From contig CAKAKS010000067.1 of NCBI GenBank assembly GCA_916700875.1, positions 3,970,909-4,034,908 on the forward strand: a stretch of DNA of 64,000 bases. Reading direction: 5' to 3'. Each line of letters opens with the position of its first letter. Position 1 is the stretch's first letter. This stretch comes from Sebastes aleutianus (taxonomy: Eukaryota > Chordata > Actinopteri > Perciformes > Sebastidae). The notes below the pieces were generated by a model. It saw nothing but the letters and a program-made list of their open reading frames with translations. It was not told the DNA's origin and made no database searches. The position numbers were made by a program, and so were the translations under genes. Shown piece by piece: positions 1-11,462 of the stretch.

Positions 1-296
1 AATTATTAAAATATAAAACGCCCTCAGTGTAGTCAATAAATAAACTAAACTACTCTCTGCATAGGAACGATACCCCAGAATACAAATACAAATATACAGT
101 ATATATATATGCTCCATGACCATGTTAAAAGAACTTGTAACTCTCAAAAATATTTTAAAAAATAAATAATTAATATATTTCAGACAATTACGCAGTGGAA
201 GGCAGCATGTTGCACAGCATTTCAGTTCATTCAGTTCAGGTGTACTGTGTGTCAATAATGGTATGGAGGTGAGGTGTGGGGTATTAGTGTCCCTCT
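1..296. other. AT-rich flank, no gene seen
   Basis: AT-rich sequence with short TA runs near 103-110. I see no coding exon, RNA gene or clear repeat boundary. Confidence 0.5.
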
Positions 297-1006
297 TTAA
301 TGTCCTTTGCCACCAGTCTTATTGTAGCTGAGATGAAACTGTTGTGAAAGCAGAGGTGCTCTGTGAGTGGAGATGCTCTCTGGCCTGTGCTGCCTCAGGT
401 TGTGTCCTGATTCCCTCCACCTGAACAGAGAGTGAGCTGGGTGGTGTCTGTCCCTCAGGATTCTCTGTGCCGTCCTCCTGCAGCGCTGGGTGTATATCGT
501 GTCCATGGAGGGGAGGTTAGAGCCAATGATTCTTTCTCAAGTTTTTATGACTCGCTGCAGCAATTTCCTCTCTGCCTGGGTAGCGTTCCCAAACCACACC
601 GTGATGCCGCTGGTGAGGATGCTTTCCACCAGTCCTCGGTAGGCCAGGGTGAGGGGCTGACGTCTGAGTCCAGCCTTCTTCAGCAGGCTGATGAAGTGCA
701 GCCGCCGCTGAGCTTTCTTCACTGTTTCAGTAGTGTTTTTGGCCCAGCTCAGGTTGTCAGTCAGGTGAAGGCCGAGGAACTTCAATTTGTCAGCCCGCTC
801 CACCTCTGTGTCCTGGATGATGAGAGGCTGCAGATGGGGGGCTCTCCTCCTGAAGTCCACAATGAGTTCTTTTATTTTTTCTATGTTGAGAACAAGGTCG
901 TTGTCCTCTCCATAGATGATGATTTTTTTGACCTGTTCCCTGTAGGTGGACTCGTCCCCACCTTGGATGAGGATGGTTGTGTCATCTGCATACTTAAAGG
1001 TCCCAT
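297..1006 (-). pseudogene. Non-LTR retrotransposon reverse transcriptase, 3' part (L2/Rex-like)
   Basis: Reading leftwards from about 1003, the minus strand opens at the RT catalytic box YADD (near 985-995). It continues through a region with the motif VDFRRRAPHLQP and then a block containing KLKFLGLHLT, KKAQRRLHF and TSGITVWFGNAT, which is the segment that follows the RT palm domain in L2/Rex1/Jockey-like LINEs. The frame breaks near 537 and resumes at 506 with an arginine-rich tail (TQRCRRTAQRILRDRHHPAH). Everything 5' of the YADD box is missing, so this is an ordinary 5'-truncated insertion or its remnant. An intact ORF2 would be about 900-1000 residues; only about 230 are represented. The exact clade (L2, Rex1 or CR1 group) is an inference from motif style. 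The plus-strand reading of the same interval is a shadow. Confidence 0.8.
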
Positions 1007-1560
1007 ATAGTGCTCAATTTCAGGTTCATACTTGTATTTTGTGTTTCTACTAGAACATGTTTACATGCTTTAATGTTCAAAAAACCCTTTACCCTTTACA
1101 CTGACGTTGTTGCTGCCGTATTTATTCCTAGATGGAGTGTTAATGGAGCAGCTACAATGTTAGCATAGCCTGGCCCTGATCGATCCGAACTCCGTTCAGA
1201 AAAAAAGCATTTTAAAAGTTGTGTGCTTGTCGTCTTGCGGACGGACCTGATAAAGCATGAATTCAGACTTTTTACTTATCAACATCATTATGTAGTTATT
1301 TCGGCACACTTTTGATCCCTTTACAACAACGTCGCTGCCGTATTTAGGCCTAGATGACATTATTGAGTGTTGATGGAGTAGCTACAATGTTATCATAGCC
1401 TGGCATTGATCGATCCGAACTCTGTTCAGAAAACAAGCATTTTAAAAGTTGTTTGCTTGTTGTGTTGCTGACAGACCTGACAAAGCATGAATTCGGTCTT
1501 TTTACAAATCAACATCATAATGTCATTATTTTGGCATCATTTTAATCCGTTTATTGTATT
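1007..1560. repeat. Two tandem copies of a ~222-bp repeat
   Basis: A segment beginning near 1093 is repeated about 222 bp later, beginning near 1316. Shared landmarks are GCTGCCGTATTTA, AGCTACAATGTTA, TGATCGATCCGAACTC, GCATTTTAAAAGTTGT and AAAGCATGAATTC. The copies differ by scattered substitutions and a short indel, so the duplication is not recent. The sequence just before it (1010-1090) resembles an interspersed repeat I associate with fish genomes. No coding potential is seen. Confidence 0.75.
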
Positions 1561-2234
1561 ATTATTATGAACACTCGTTCAGTGTCATTTTTACTGTACA
1601 AACGTAGTAGTTAGGGTTAGGGTTAGTCTTGTGGCTTTGTGCCCTGGGTGCTTTGCCAGTTTTCATAGAAGATAGACTTGGTGAACTGATGCAAAAGTCA
1701 GTAAAACTGAAGAGACTATACTGCTGAATTAGGCTGAAAGAGAGTATTTGGAGAGCCATGGACAATATGGTTCTGTTATTTTTGTAGAGAATGTTAATTG
1801 AAAAAAAAGTTCAGCAGGGGGAGGTGGGGAAGGGCTGAAGAGTCAAGAGTGAGAAGCTGAATGAGGGAGGAAGGGAGGAGACAGGAGCAAAGAGCAGAAA
1901 GAGAGAAGGGAGAGGCTGAGGAATCAGGAACGAGGTTCTACCTTTTTGCATTGCATTGAACAGTGTTAGATTATGTTAAAATATGTGAACACATTAGTTC
2001 AGCAGCATTACAAATAAATATGATTTTATAGTTTTCACACAATTTATCATTTTATGCATTGGTTTGGAAAAAACAGTTCTTCAGTTGAAAACTTAAACGC
2101 ATGCTGTCCAACAAAGTGGACATGTGAAAAATTCCTTGAAAAAGTGTGTTTAAAAAAAAATGAAAGTCAATATTTTTTTTTCATGCCTAAAGATGAATAA
2201 AAACACTTAGTTAAAAAATCCTGACTGAGGTTAT
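1561..2234. other. Non-coding stretch, no gene seen
   Basis: Contains a short telomere-like run of two to three TTAGGG-type repeats (about 1611-1626), a purine-rich GA tract (about 1815-1930) and A-rich sequence. No supported exon. Confidence 0.5.
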
Positions 2235-2440
2235 CATAATTCATGCATGAAAGGGTTAAGCCCAACCATGTTGTTTTTTTCCTAAACCTAACTATAATGG
2301 TTTTATTGCCTGAACCTAAGCAAGTGCTTTTGTTACTTCACTACATTCAGCATGTGTTTACTGCGATGGAAAAGAGTGACGCCGAGGGGTCTGACAAAGC
2401 GTCAGTATGTGACGAGTTGGGAGAACGTTGGCTCAGCTTA
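2235..2440. repeat. Dispersed repeat family, copy 1
   Basis: Carries the modules 'cctaaacctaac', 'gcctgaacctaag' and 'gtatgtgacgagttggg'. These recur, in part or in either orientation, near 4235-4400, 21780-21925, 27300-27560 and 31080-31400. The short ORFs across it are not conserved between copies. Confidence 0.6.
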
Positions 2441-4234
2441 CTCATTTGACTGTGCTGTGAGTCCATCTGCAGATGCTGAATTAAAGTTACAGGAAAGACA
2501 CGTTTTGACTTTGTGCTTTATTAAACAGAAATTGCCACCACACTGTGAAGCTTCATTTTGTATTGTTTGTGAAAAACTCATCCAGTCCAATAAACCGTAA
2601 AAGCTGAATCTCATCCCTGAGTGAGAGACCTGAAAGGTGTATTGACTGGATGGACATTAGAGGACATTTGGTTTATATATCTGTGTGTGTGTGTGTTTCC
2701 TATACCTTTTCTTTAAATGCTTTTATCATGACCATTCACTCCTCAGAGAAGCATTTTTCTCTGTCTCTGCATAGATGAACCCTTCAGCTTTTATGTGTGT
2801 GCAGTTTTATTCCTATTTGAAGACCCCAGCAGAGTTATAGATTTTCCAGCAGTGTGTGTGTGTGTGATGGCAGATGTCTGCTGAGGTTTGTCCCAGTGAT
2901 TTGTTTGTCCTGCTGAATGAGTTCGCTGCCTGTCATTAAAGCAGCCGAGCAGGGAGAAACAGTCTGTCAGGAGGAGTCCCTTGATGACCGAGTTCAGCTT
3001 TCCCCGGCTCGCTCTCTGCCTCCCATCGTCTGTGTAGAGCTGAATCTCTCTCTGCAGCAGACACCGGCTCTACATTTAACTCTAGGTGTCTAATCGATGC
3101 TCTTATGCAAAGCAACTCACTCAAGTGGAACAGCAAAACAGAGATCTTAGATAAATCTCCAAGCAAGCAAGCAACCAGCCAATAGTGCACGGATAGCAAA
3201 AATACAAAATATATTATCCTTTTATGCCTCACAAGCATGAGGGCTCAGAGGCAAGGCTTTGTGGCTCGTGGCTCCTTATTACTTCTACAAACAAAATGTA
3301 TTTCTCAGCAAGATTACGAGTATAATATAAATGTGGATGTAAGAAGTTTTATATATTCCATAAATCATTTCATAACCTCGCAAAATAATCTTGTAACCAC
3401 AGACCCTCCAGGTTGAGAGGAACAGCTGAGGTACATAAGATTTATCTAAAGCTGTATTTAAATCTCAAATTTGAGTATTTACAGGGCTGGTATCTGGGAT
3501 TGGAATCATTCACACCTGGACCCTTCATTCCTGCAATGGCAGGATGGATGAAGAGGCAAAGAGGGCAAAGTCATAAGTGAACCTTTATTTTCGAAAAATC
3601 CTGAATTAATGAATGAAACAAGTCTGCAGAAAACATGTAACCTGCCTGCATTGTGAATCTAGTGCAGAACATGTATGCCAGAGAAACACCCCAACTCTCC
3701 TCTCTGCTTTTTGGCTAGGCGGCAAATGTCTGTCCCTGGCTAGTGTGAGTGATGGAAGTTTGGTCGGTCCAGTGTGGGAGTTTCCCCATTGGTTGTTACG
3801 CCTTTAAAGGGACTAGGCGCAGACAGTCCTCAATTACGTCCTCAGGGGGCTTTTACAGTGGTTCAACTCAATGACTGCCGCTCATTTCAAAAAGTTACTG
3901 ATCTAAAGAATCTTTGAAAAAGTTGTTGCAGTATGATGATAGGCTTCATTTCCTTAGACGTATTCGAGGTACCCCGGCGTTTTGTGATGGAGGAGAGCCT
4001 GACCAGTTGGCTTGTGTTTGTCAATTGAGGCTGGTCTGTATATCCCACAAACCAATTTGTGTGAAATTCATGTAATCGTGGACCAGGCAATATAAATAGC
4101 AGCTAACGCCACATAGAGAGGAGGTCATGGTGGATGGGTGGGTCAAAAAGTACTGGACTTTTGCCCAGGAGACTGGTGTTCGTGTCCCGTGTGAAACCAG
4201 AAGTCAACGTTTATTTATTTGCCACGTAACTGAC
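2441..4234. other. Non-coding stretch, no gene seen
   Basis: Short GT runs occur at about 2683-2697 and 2853-2864. Around 4130-4195 is a short module (ggtgggtcaaaaagtactgg) that fits the dispersed family. No exon with matching splice sites or recognisable protein was found on either strand. Confidence 0.45.
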
Positions 4235-4400
4235 GTACTTAAGTAATGCCACTTCTGGAGTTATTTTAAGCTAAACTACGATCCTTTCCTAAACCTAGCT
4301 AAGTAGTTTTGTTGCCTAATCCAAAGGAAGTTGTTTCATGTGAAGACGGAAGTTTATTTTGAAAACACTGTATGCATGTAACAAGAGTAAATTGACACGT
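4235..4400. repeat. Dispersed repeat family, copy 2
   Basis: Contains 'tttcctaaacctagctaag', 'gttttgttgcctaatcc' and 'gtttattttgaaaacactg', matching the modules near 2280-2340. Confidence 0.6.
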
Positions 4401-4465
4401 TTTGTTGGACTTTCGTAGGAAAACAAACGAAAAAAAGGGGAATAACTTGCATTTATGCATTTATC

Positions 4466-4960
4466 TTCAGTAGACTCGACTACTGTAACGTAGTCTTTAC
4501 AGGTCTCCCTCAAAAAAATCGATTAGACAGCTGCAGCTGATTCAGTGCGCTGCTGCTGTTTGAGTCCTCACTAAGCCAAAGAAAGTGGATTACATCACTT
4601 CAGCTCTGATGTCCTTACACTGTTTTCCTTTCTCTCAAAATAATCGATTTCAAAATACTACTGTTGGTTATAAATCACTGAATGGTTTAAGTTAAAATAC
4701 ATTCTGATCTGCTCTCTGAATCAGAAAACATGACACATCCTTCCTGACCTGGGAACACTTCAGGATCCCTCGGGAGGAGCTGGAGGCTGTATCTACATGG
4801 CTCCTCAGCAGAGCCATTATTCAAACAGAAGATGGTGGAAAAGCTGCATCAACAGACAGAGCCTGTGATAGAGTGCATATTGGAATGAGCGTGATGTGAA
4901 CGTTATCTGTCGCGTAAGTGAGTATACTGTGTGTTATGAGCCTTTATCAGAACCTCGCAG
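4466..4960 (+). pseudogene. L2-like LINE reverse transcriptase relic
   Basis: In one plus frame the motif LDYCNVVFTGLPQKNRLD appears. A few bases on, in a shifted frame, come LQLIQCAAA, KKVDYITSALMSLHC and GYKSLNGL. This order is the hallmark of the region downstream of the RT palm in L2/CR1-group LINEs (LDYCN, LPxK, LQxxQNAAAR, HITP..LHWLPV, YKxLNG). At least two stops and one or two frameshifts interrupt it. Only the C-terminal quarter of an ORF2 can be traced, and the tail fades out near 4960. It is an older, more degraded insertion than the element at 297-1006. Confidence 0.72.
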
Positions 4961-5813
4961 CTCCCTGGACATTTCATTTACCGTATGTATGGACCGTTGT
5001 CTGACAGCCCAGTCTGTATTAAACCTGTTTATTTCCATCCATATTTCAGAATAATCCCTGAGCTGCAGCTCCTCTCTGCAGAGTCTCTGATCTGTTGGGG
5101 TGCGTCTGATCTGCCATACATTTCAAATGTAATGATCCTTTCTTTTATGGATGAGATCATACGTGAGAGGCTGTCTGCTCGGGTGGGAGAAAATCCAATT
5201 GCATGTCTGTCTTCCTGTTTGATTAGTGGAGCTTTAAGAGACATCAGACTCAATCAGGATTTTGGGTCAAATGACTGTAATGTGAAAGGGGTCTCTCTGG
5301 TAGTGACAAATTATCACCCAACTCTGCAACTACAGCACATTTACTGTGTGGTTCACTCTCACCGCTTTCATCAACACTTTCAGGCAGCTTTGCTATACAG
5401 CAAAAAGTGAAGATGAACCCACTGTACACTACCTGCCCAGCACCAAATGACTAAAGTTAGAGACGAGCTGGAATAAAGTCTGACAATTAGAAGATCTTTT
5501 TGGAGACCAGAAAAAGATGTTTCCATAAATTTCCACCAATTCATCAGGTGGACACAAAGTCAAAATAAATGCTAATGTTTCTCTGCATCTGATTTGACTT
5601 TGTGGGATATACACAAATTACAGTGCATTACTTTTTGTAGGTATAGCTACGAACAGTGTATGAGACCAGCCTGGCTTTGTGAATAAGTACTGTAATTGCT
5701 GGCTAATGTTAGCCATAACAGCTTTATTATATTATGTATAGCAATTTTTTTTTCAGCTTGTTCTTTGAGTTTATCTGCCCTCAAGTGGCCAAAACAAAAC
5801 ACTATTAATGTAA
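4961..5813. other. Non-coding stretch, no gene seen
   Basis: A 141-codon open frame runs through 4985-5410, but it has no recognisable domain, biased composition or splice context. I found nothing else. Confidence 0.45.
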
Positions 5814-5817
5814 TTAA

Positions 5818-6132
5818 AGGGCCAGTGTGTAACATTTTGTAGGATCTAACGGGAGGAATGTAATATAATATATAATAAGTATGTTTTCTTTAGTGTGTTA
5901 TCACCTGATAATAAGAATTGTGTTTTTGTTAGCTTAGAATGAGCCGTTTATATCTACATGGGGAGCGGGTCCCCTTTTCACAGAGTCATCCATGTTGCAT
6001 CGCCATATTTCTACAGTAGCCCAGAATGGACAAACCAAAACTCTGTTAACTTTTCCTGCTTGGACCGGAGTCGATGACGTTACTCGCTCCTGTCGCCGCC
6101 GCTCTCTCTCTCTTGCTTCACCACTCACTTCC

Positions 6133-6177
<45 letters not shown>

Positions 6178-6300
6178 TATAAATTTGTAACATAAAAAAC
6201 ACGACTGTTAAACAAAAGAGAACTTATTTTACAATGACAACTCCAGTTCAGTTCATAATAAACAAAACAAGGACCCATTTGAGGGAAACGTGTTTTAAAG
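5818..6300 (+). mobile_element. TTAA-flanked MITE fragment (left end only)
   Basis: The left end reads TTAA (5814-5817) followed by AGGGCCAGTGTGTAA, a terminus I recognise from abundant fish MITEs. The matching inverted right end is not found before about 6300, so the copy is truncated or the right end is mutated. A CA microsatellite lies inside (about 6137-6173). The TTAA target and AGGG start resemble the 17024-17813 element, suggesting a piggyBac-type mobiliser; this is inference. Confidence 0.55.
6137..6173. repeat. (CA)n microsatellite
   Basis: About 18 uninterrupted CA units. The flanking 67- and 79-codon ORFs through it are artefacts of the repeat. Confidence 0.95.
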
Positions 6301-6557
6301 GAGGTGCCTATTTTTGCACACACCTGCAAGATGATGGTGTTTTCTCATTATCCTACAGTCATTGTGCCCTACCTTCTGTGTCACATTTTGTTTTAGCTCA
6401 CTGACCTCAGACTCTGCCCTCATCGTCAGGGACACAGTGAACACGTTATTTCAATCAGGAGAGACTCCATTGAAAATGAACAATAATTTATTACATGGTG
6501 CATGATAAGATGAATAGTGCAAAGTCTTTGGCGATTAGACTCCACTGTGACGTAGTA

Positions 6558-8178
6558 CACACGTAGGCAAAATTGTTGGTACCCTTCCGTTAAAGAAAGA
6601 AAAACCCACAATGGTCACTGAAATAACTTGAAACTGACAAAAGTAATAATAAATAAAAATTCACTGAAAATTAACTAATGAAAATCAGCTATTGATTTTG
6701 AATTGTGGTTCAACAGAATCATTTTAAAAAAACAAACTAATGAAACTGGCCTGGACAAAAATGATGGTACCCCTAGAAAAGATTGAAAATAATTTGACCA
6801 TAGGGACATATTAAACTAAGGTGTGTCCTGTAAATAGCATCACAGGTGTCTTCAAACTTTTAATCAGTCAGTCTGCCTATTTAAAGGGTCAAAAGAAGTC
6901 ACTGTGCTGTTTGGTATCATGGTGTGTACCACACTGAACATGGACCACAGAAAGCTAAGGAGAGAGTTGTCTCAGGAGATTAGAAAGAACATTATAGACC
7001 TTCATGTTAAAGGTAAAGGCTATAAGACCATCTCCAAGCAGCTTGATGTTCCTGTGACTACAGTTGCACATATTATTCAGAAGTTTAAGGTCCATGGGAC
7101 TGTAGCCAACCTCCCTGGACGTGGCCGCAAGAGGAAAATTGATGACAAATCGAAGAGACGGATAATACGAATGGTAACCAAAGAGCCTAGAACAACTTCC
7201 AAAGAGATTAGAGGTGAACTCCAAGGTCAAGGTACATCAGTGTCCGATCGCACCATCCGTCACTGTTTGAGCCAAAGTGGACTTAATGGAAGACAACCGA
7301 GGAGGACACCAAATCATAAAAAAGCGAGACTGGAATTTGCCAAAATGCATATTGACAAGCCACAAAGCTTCTGGGAGAATGTCCTTTGGACAGGTGAGAC
7401 AAAACTGGAGCTTTTTGGCAAGTCACATCAGCTCTATGTTCACAGACGCAAAAATGAAGCAAACAAAGAAAAGAACACTGTACCTAATGTGAAACATGGA
7501 GGAGGCTAGGTTATGTTATGGGGCTGCTTTGCTGCATCTGGCACAGGGTGTTTTGAATCTGTGCAGGGTACAATGAAATCTGAACACAATCAAGGCATTC
7601 TGGAGCGAAATGTGCTGCCCAGTGTCAGAAAGCTTGGTCTCAGTTGCAGGTCATGGGTCCTCAAACAGGATAATGACCCAAAACACAGCTAAAAACACCC
7701 AAGAATGGCTAAGAACAAAATATTGGACTATTCTGAAGTGGCCTTCTATGAGCCCTGATCTAAATCCTATTGAACATCTGTGGAAGGAGCTGAAACATGC
7801 ATTCGGAGAAGGCACCCTTCAAACCTGAGACAACTAGAGCAGTTTGCTCACGAGGAGTGGGCCAAAATACCTGTCGACAGGTGCAGAAGTCTCATTGAGA
7901 GTTACAGAAATCACTCGATTGAAGTGATTGCCTCAAAAGGTTGTACAACTAAATATTAAGTTACGGGTACCATCATTTTTGTCCAGGCCAGTTTCATTAG
8001 TTTGTTTTTTAAAATGATTCTGTTGAACCATAATTCAAAAACAATAGCTGATTTTCATTAGTTAATTTTCAGTGAATTTTTATTTATTATTACTTTTGTC
8101 AGTTTCAAGTTATTTCAGTGACCATTGTGGGTTTTTCTTTCTTTAACGGAAGGGTACCAACAATTTTGCCTACGTGTG
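6558..8178 (+). mobile_element. Complete Tc1-like transposon with ~215-bp TIRs
   Basis: The two ends are inverted copies of each other, at 6558-6773 and 7965-8178. Both outer ends read CACACGTAGGCAAAATTG inwards, and a TA dinucleotide flanks each side (6556-6557 and 8179-8180), which is the Tc1/mariner target duplication. Total length is about 1.62 kb, normal for Tc1 elements with long IR/DR-type ends. The single internal gene is a mutated transposase. The arms still match closely, so the insertion is fairly young, but the copy cannot make its own transposase. Confidence 0.93.
6940..7959 (+). pseudogene. Tc1-like transposase, inactivated
   Basis: The frame starts at an ATG at 6940 (an in-frame ATG also lies upstream at 6919) and spans about 340 codons, the usual Tc1 length. 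The first ~110 residues carry the paired-like HTH region (KTISKQLDVPVTTVAHIIQK) and a basic GRPR-like hook (LPGRGRKRKI). The catalytic region shows three lesions. The first Asp of the DDE triad is replaced by Gly (WTGETK, codon 7393-7395). A TAG stop at 7507-7509 falls just after the GGG that precedes VMLWGCF. An apparent two-base deletion near 7688 shifts the frame just after QDNDPKH. The second Asp and the Glu of PDLNPIEHLW are present in their respective frames. A further frame change near 7828 restores the C-terminal end, closing at TAA 7957-7959. The protein would bind the TIRs of its own element and excise and insert it at TA sites. Confidence 0.93.
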
Positions 8179-8194
8179 TATATCAAAGGTGGTA

Positions 8195-8385
8195 TAAACC
8201 GTGGTGAGATTAGATATATTCCCCCTGGTGTCTAGACACTGCTGGTGGTGGTGGTGGTGAAGGGAGTTGCTGAAGATCCGATGAAGGGATGTAGAGCAGG
8301 ACTGGGCACTGAATATGATGAAGACTGGAGGTGATGGGTGGAGGCAGGTTGCATTGGTTCGTACTGCAATGCCAACTGACAGCAG
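8195..8385 (-). repeat. Repeat module shared with 60113-60300
   Basis: Read on the minus strand, this contains cctccacccatcacctcc, catcggatct, caccaccacc and gtgtctagac followed by gggggaatat. The same series, in the same order, lies on the plus strand at about 60117-60230. The two are diverged copies of one interspersed element. A His/Pro-rich ORF across it is a by-product. Confidence 0.65.
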
Positions 8386-8399
8386 CAGAGAGGAGAACA

Positions 8400-9220
8400 G
8401 TTTTAAAATTTGATAGCAGAGCAAGCTGGAAGAATTTATAAACTGATAATGAATGGATTAAATTCACAATGAAAACTTGGCTGGTTAGAAGAAAACAACT
8501 AAATCTCTTAAATTCTATTTCTAGAGCACTGAAGATAGCTCTTATTCCTGATTTCTTACCCAGTAAAATAGACAATGGTTTCAGAAGATGGGCTGATAGA
8601 GGGCTCATAACTGTGGATTAGTTTTTTTGTGGGGAAGTTTTGAAATCATATGAGCATCTTCAGAAAGAATTTGGTTTGTCAGGAATGGATTTTTTTTTGA
8701 TTTCTTCAAATACGGCACTACTTGCAGACACATGTAGAATGGGCGCAGATATGCTAATTACCTTCTAATTTGGAAAAGATGTTCCTGTTGACTATGGAGG
8801 GAGTGATAAAAAATAATCTGATGTCCCACTTATATAAAGGACCTCAAAATTAAGTAACAGGAAACACTATAGAAACGAAACAGAAATGGGAACTAGAAAT
8901 TCATATTATTATAATTGATGAAATGTGGGAAAAGACGTGTCTTGTGTCATTAGTTAACAAACAGCCCTACCTGGAGGGAGTTTGAATGGAAAACCAGAAT
9001 GAGAGTATTTAAGACTCCTCTTATGTTAGCAAGATACAGCAGCACCTCAGGATTATGTTGGAGACAATGCGGGAAGATTGGCGATCATACCCATATTTTT
9101 TGGGATTATCCCGAATTGCATCAATATTGAAGAGACATTCAGGCGGAGATCAAGCAGGAGTTCAACTGGTATTGGAATCATATACAGACATGATTGTGAC
9201 TGTGTATAAGTGCATGTATA
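8400..9220 (+). pseudogene. L1-type LINE ORF2 C-terminal relic
   Basis: Several plus-strand segments in shifting frames match the distal part of fish L1/Tx1-type ORF2. They are IDNGFRRWADRGL near 8567, a segment with SYEHLQKEFGLSGMDFF near 8650, MWEKTC near 8925, and KTPLMLARYSST followed by CWRQCGKIGDHTHIFWDYP near 9010-9115. The last segment corresponds to the Cys/His motif (C-x3-C-x7-H-x4-C type) at the ORF2 C-terminus; its final Cys appears to be Tyr here. Stops (for example in place of the expected residue after LITVD) and frameshifts are frequent. No 5' half, endonuclease or RT palm is present. It starts 220 bp beyond the Tc1 element. Confidence 0.72.
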
Positions 9221-9224
9221 GCGG

Positions 9225-9710
9225 TGACTAGGGATGTAACGATACCAGAAAACTAGTAGTGGATACCAATACCAGTGAATTTCCACGATTCTCCATACCA
9301 AATTTGATACTTCAGATTGCAAGCAGTCGTTTAAATTCACTGACATGGTGACATTTCACTGGGTAAAGGCTACCAGAGGTGGGACCAAGTCATTGTTTTT
9401 CAGGGCACAAGTAAGTCTCAAGTCTGTGACTCAAGCCCCAACTCAGGTCTCGAGTCCTAAACAGGCCATATGCACTCTTCACCAAATGTAACATCATTAC
9501 AACAGCAGAGTAACTGGATCCAACTGGTTCTCAGTAACATAACGTTACTTCATCATGGTATTCTCCTGAAACTTGATTGGAAGCTGTTGGATTGGTTCAA
9601 ACAAAGTGGATCTGGGGAGTTAAGTGTAAGATAATCAAATGCAAGTCCCAATAACATTCACCGGAAATACAGAGTCCAGAGTTCAATAAAATAAAATTAA
9701 AAAAAACACT
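9225..9710. repeat. Interspersed repeat fragments, no gene
   Basis: Two short motifs characteristic of dispersed fish DNA elements are visible. One is 'agggatgtaacgatacc' at about 9232-9249, with inexact inverted matter near 9300. The other is 'aggtgggaccaagtcatt' at about 9375, followed by repeated 'aagtctcaagtc' phrases. Boundaries cannot be fixed from one copy. Confidence 0.4.
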
Positions 9711-9712
9711 GT

Positions 9713-9930
9713 TTACCATTGACGGAGCACATTGGCAAATTTTTCTTGGGCGCTACCCACATAATCAGCTGTGCCGCTCATCCCACAAATGCATGATCCT
9801 TACAGGTTGGACATCATTGTGAAGATAAATAAACAGGCTTTCCAACGATGTAAAATACAATGCCAATTAGCATTGTAACAACAGAGAAATAATCCACCAA
9901 ACACAAATTTCCAAACTTTTTTTTCCAGAG
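9713..9930 (-). mobile_element. Solo terminal segment of the Tc1-like family seen at 53.2 kb
   Basis: On the minus strand this matches 53215-53425 almost base for base. Shared landmarks are ttatttctctgttgttacaa, tgctaattggcattgtattt, ggaaagcctgtttatttacc and the block ending in aatggtaaacagtg. It holds only the element end, with no transposase. Confidence 0.8.
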
Positions 9931-11219
9931 TTAATTTTGTCAATTTGTGTTCATTTGGTGCCCTATAGAGTTACAAGTCACATGTATGGTCTGTAAAACC
10001 AACCTGAACTTGTCATGATAACACATTTGAGGCTTTTCGCGTGTCATTTATACACCACGTTGTTACAGTGAAATGGTCACAGCTATGTTTCTGCCAAACC
10101 TCCCGATTTTCCTGGGAGACTCAAGTTTTTCCATTGCCCTCTCCCAGTTTCCTTCCAGGGTTTTTCACACCTTTTTTTTTTCCTTTTCGTTATCACAACC
10201 TGTTTCTGGCTCTGTACAGAGTGTATAAGTCCTACTGTTTCCGGCTGGATGACAATAGAGCTACACCGAATGTTGTTTCTTGGCGGAAGAGAGCTGTTAG
10301 CGGGGCAACGTGGTTTGAGCCGCTCTTCACAGCGTGCAGCGCCCAATGTTGGGCTTTGCTCGACGCAGCAAAAAGCCGTCGTGGCGCAACACAAGCCATT
10401 TTAAATATTGGGTGTAAGGTTGGTCGAGTGGCTAAGGCATACAAACTGAGAAAAAATTCCAGTTAAGCAGTCCAGGTGTATTTATTTACAAAAGTGGAAA
10501 CCGACAATCCAATGCAAAAATAATGAAAAATATTAATTAACAAATTGAAAAACTCTATAAAGATGCAGCATAGGCAATGCCCCTTTAATTTTTGGGCCCT
10601 TGCAGCTCTCCAGTCTGGCTTGTCACTCTTTGAAGTCCGATCTCCACTGAACCACCTCCAGGTATTCCAGCCTCCTCCTTTATTAAACCGGGGGCCTACT
10701 AAGGCACATTGATAATAATTAGTAATCAATCACCCAACAGGAGAATAATATCTTGTCCAAAAAATAGGACGACATTTACAGTTATATTATAAAACATTCA
10801 ATATCACATTTTGAGGCAAGTCCTTATTCAAAACCAATTCAAATGACATTGCCTATTGTCACCCCAAAAACACCCCTCCAACTCTACCGTACTTGGTACC
10901 TTCCCCGTAAACCCCCCTTACATAAGCCAATGGTACGCTCCTGTGCGGTTTCGGCAGTTCCGGGTCTAAACCAAGGAGCCCATCTACAGCAGAGGACAAA
11001 CGGGTGACAAACAATTTACTTTACTGACTATACATTTTAACAATAAATGGAAATGTTCAGTAACCATACTTGTACCTGTGTGTTATTCAGTAATACATTT
11101 ATGATTCCATCCCTTGTCCAACAGACCGTGTGTGTGTGTTGGCGGTGAGTGTGAGGTTGTTGGTGGCGTTCTAGCTGTAGCAGTGTGTGTACAGTTTATT
11201 TGTCGGTGAATAAATGCTA
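9931..11219. other. Non-coding stretch with repeat debris
   Basis: Contains 'cctcccgattttcctggg' (about 10100), a phrase I associate with dispersed fish DNA elements, and an A-box-like segment 'tggtcgagtggctaaggc' (about 10421-10438) without a matching B box. A 141-codon ORF at 10041-10466 has no recognisable domain. No gene supported. Confidence 0.4.
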
Positions 11220-11462
11220 CGAAACTACAACTCCTCCGCTCCGCTCAAGCGAGCTGAAGACCGGAGCCGACTTCCTGTATCCTGCAACTCCGGCTCCGCC
11301 TCTTAAGGTGGGCTGTTAAGTTGGACCAGCTTTTCTCCTCTGAGCCGCTCAGCTTTTGAGTTAATTATAAACATTTATTTTAACCATTTTAACCGATAGC
11401 ATTAATCGGTTAAAATGCTTAATGTCGTTTAACGGTTAAACGGTTAATTATGGACATCCCTA
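11220..11462. mobile_element. hAT-like non-autonomous end fragment
   Basis: Ends with 'ggttaattatggacatccct' at about 11441-11460, the inverted form of the agggatgtc-type terminus common in non-autonomous hAT elements. Just inside are short inverted 'aaccgat/atcggtt' phrases (11390-11415). The other terminus is not identified. Confidence 0.4.

Noticed and set aside
432..1010. 192-codon plus-strand ORF
   Set aside because: Antisense shadow of the LINE reverse transcriptase on the minus strand.
1611..1626. Telomere-like TTAGGG run
   Set aside because: Only two to three units; far too short for an interstitial telomere.
4985..5410. 141-codon ORF
   Set aside because: No recognisable domain, composition bias or splice context; length is compatible with chance.
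10415..10500. tRNA-like A box (tggtcgagtggctaaggc)
   Set aside because: No matching B box (GGTTCGAANCC), acceptor stem or anticodon arm in the next 60-80 bases; at most the head of a SINE or chance.
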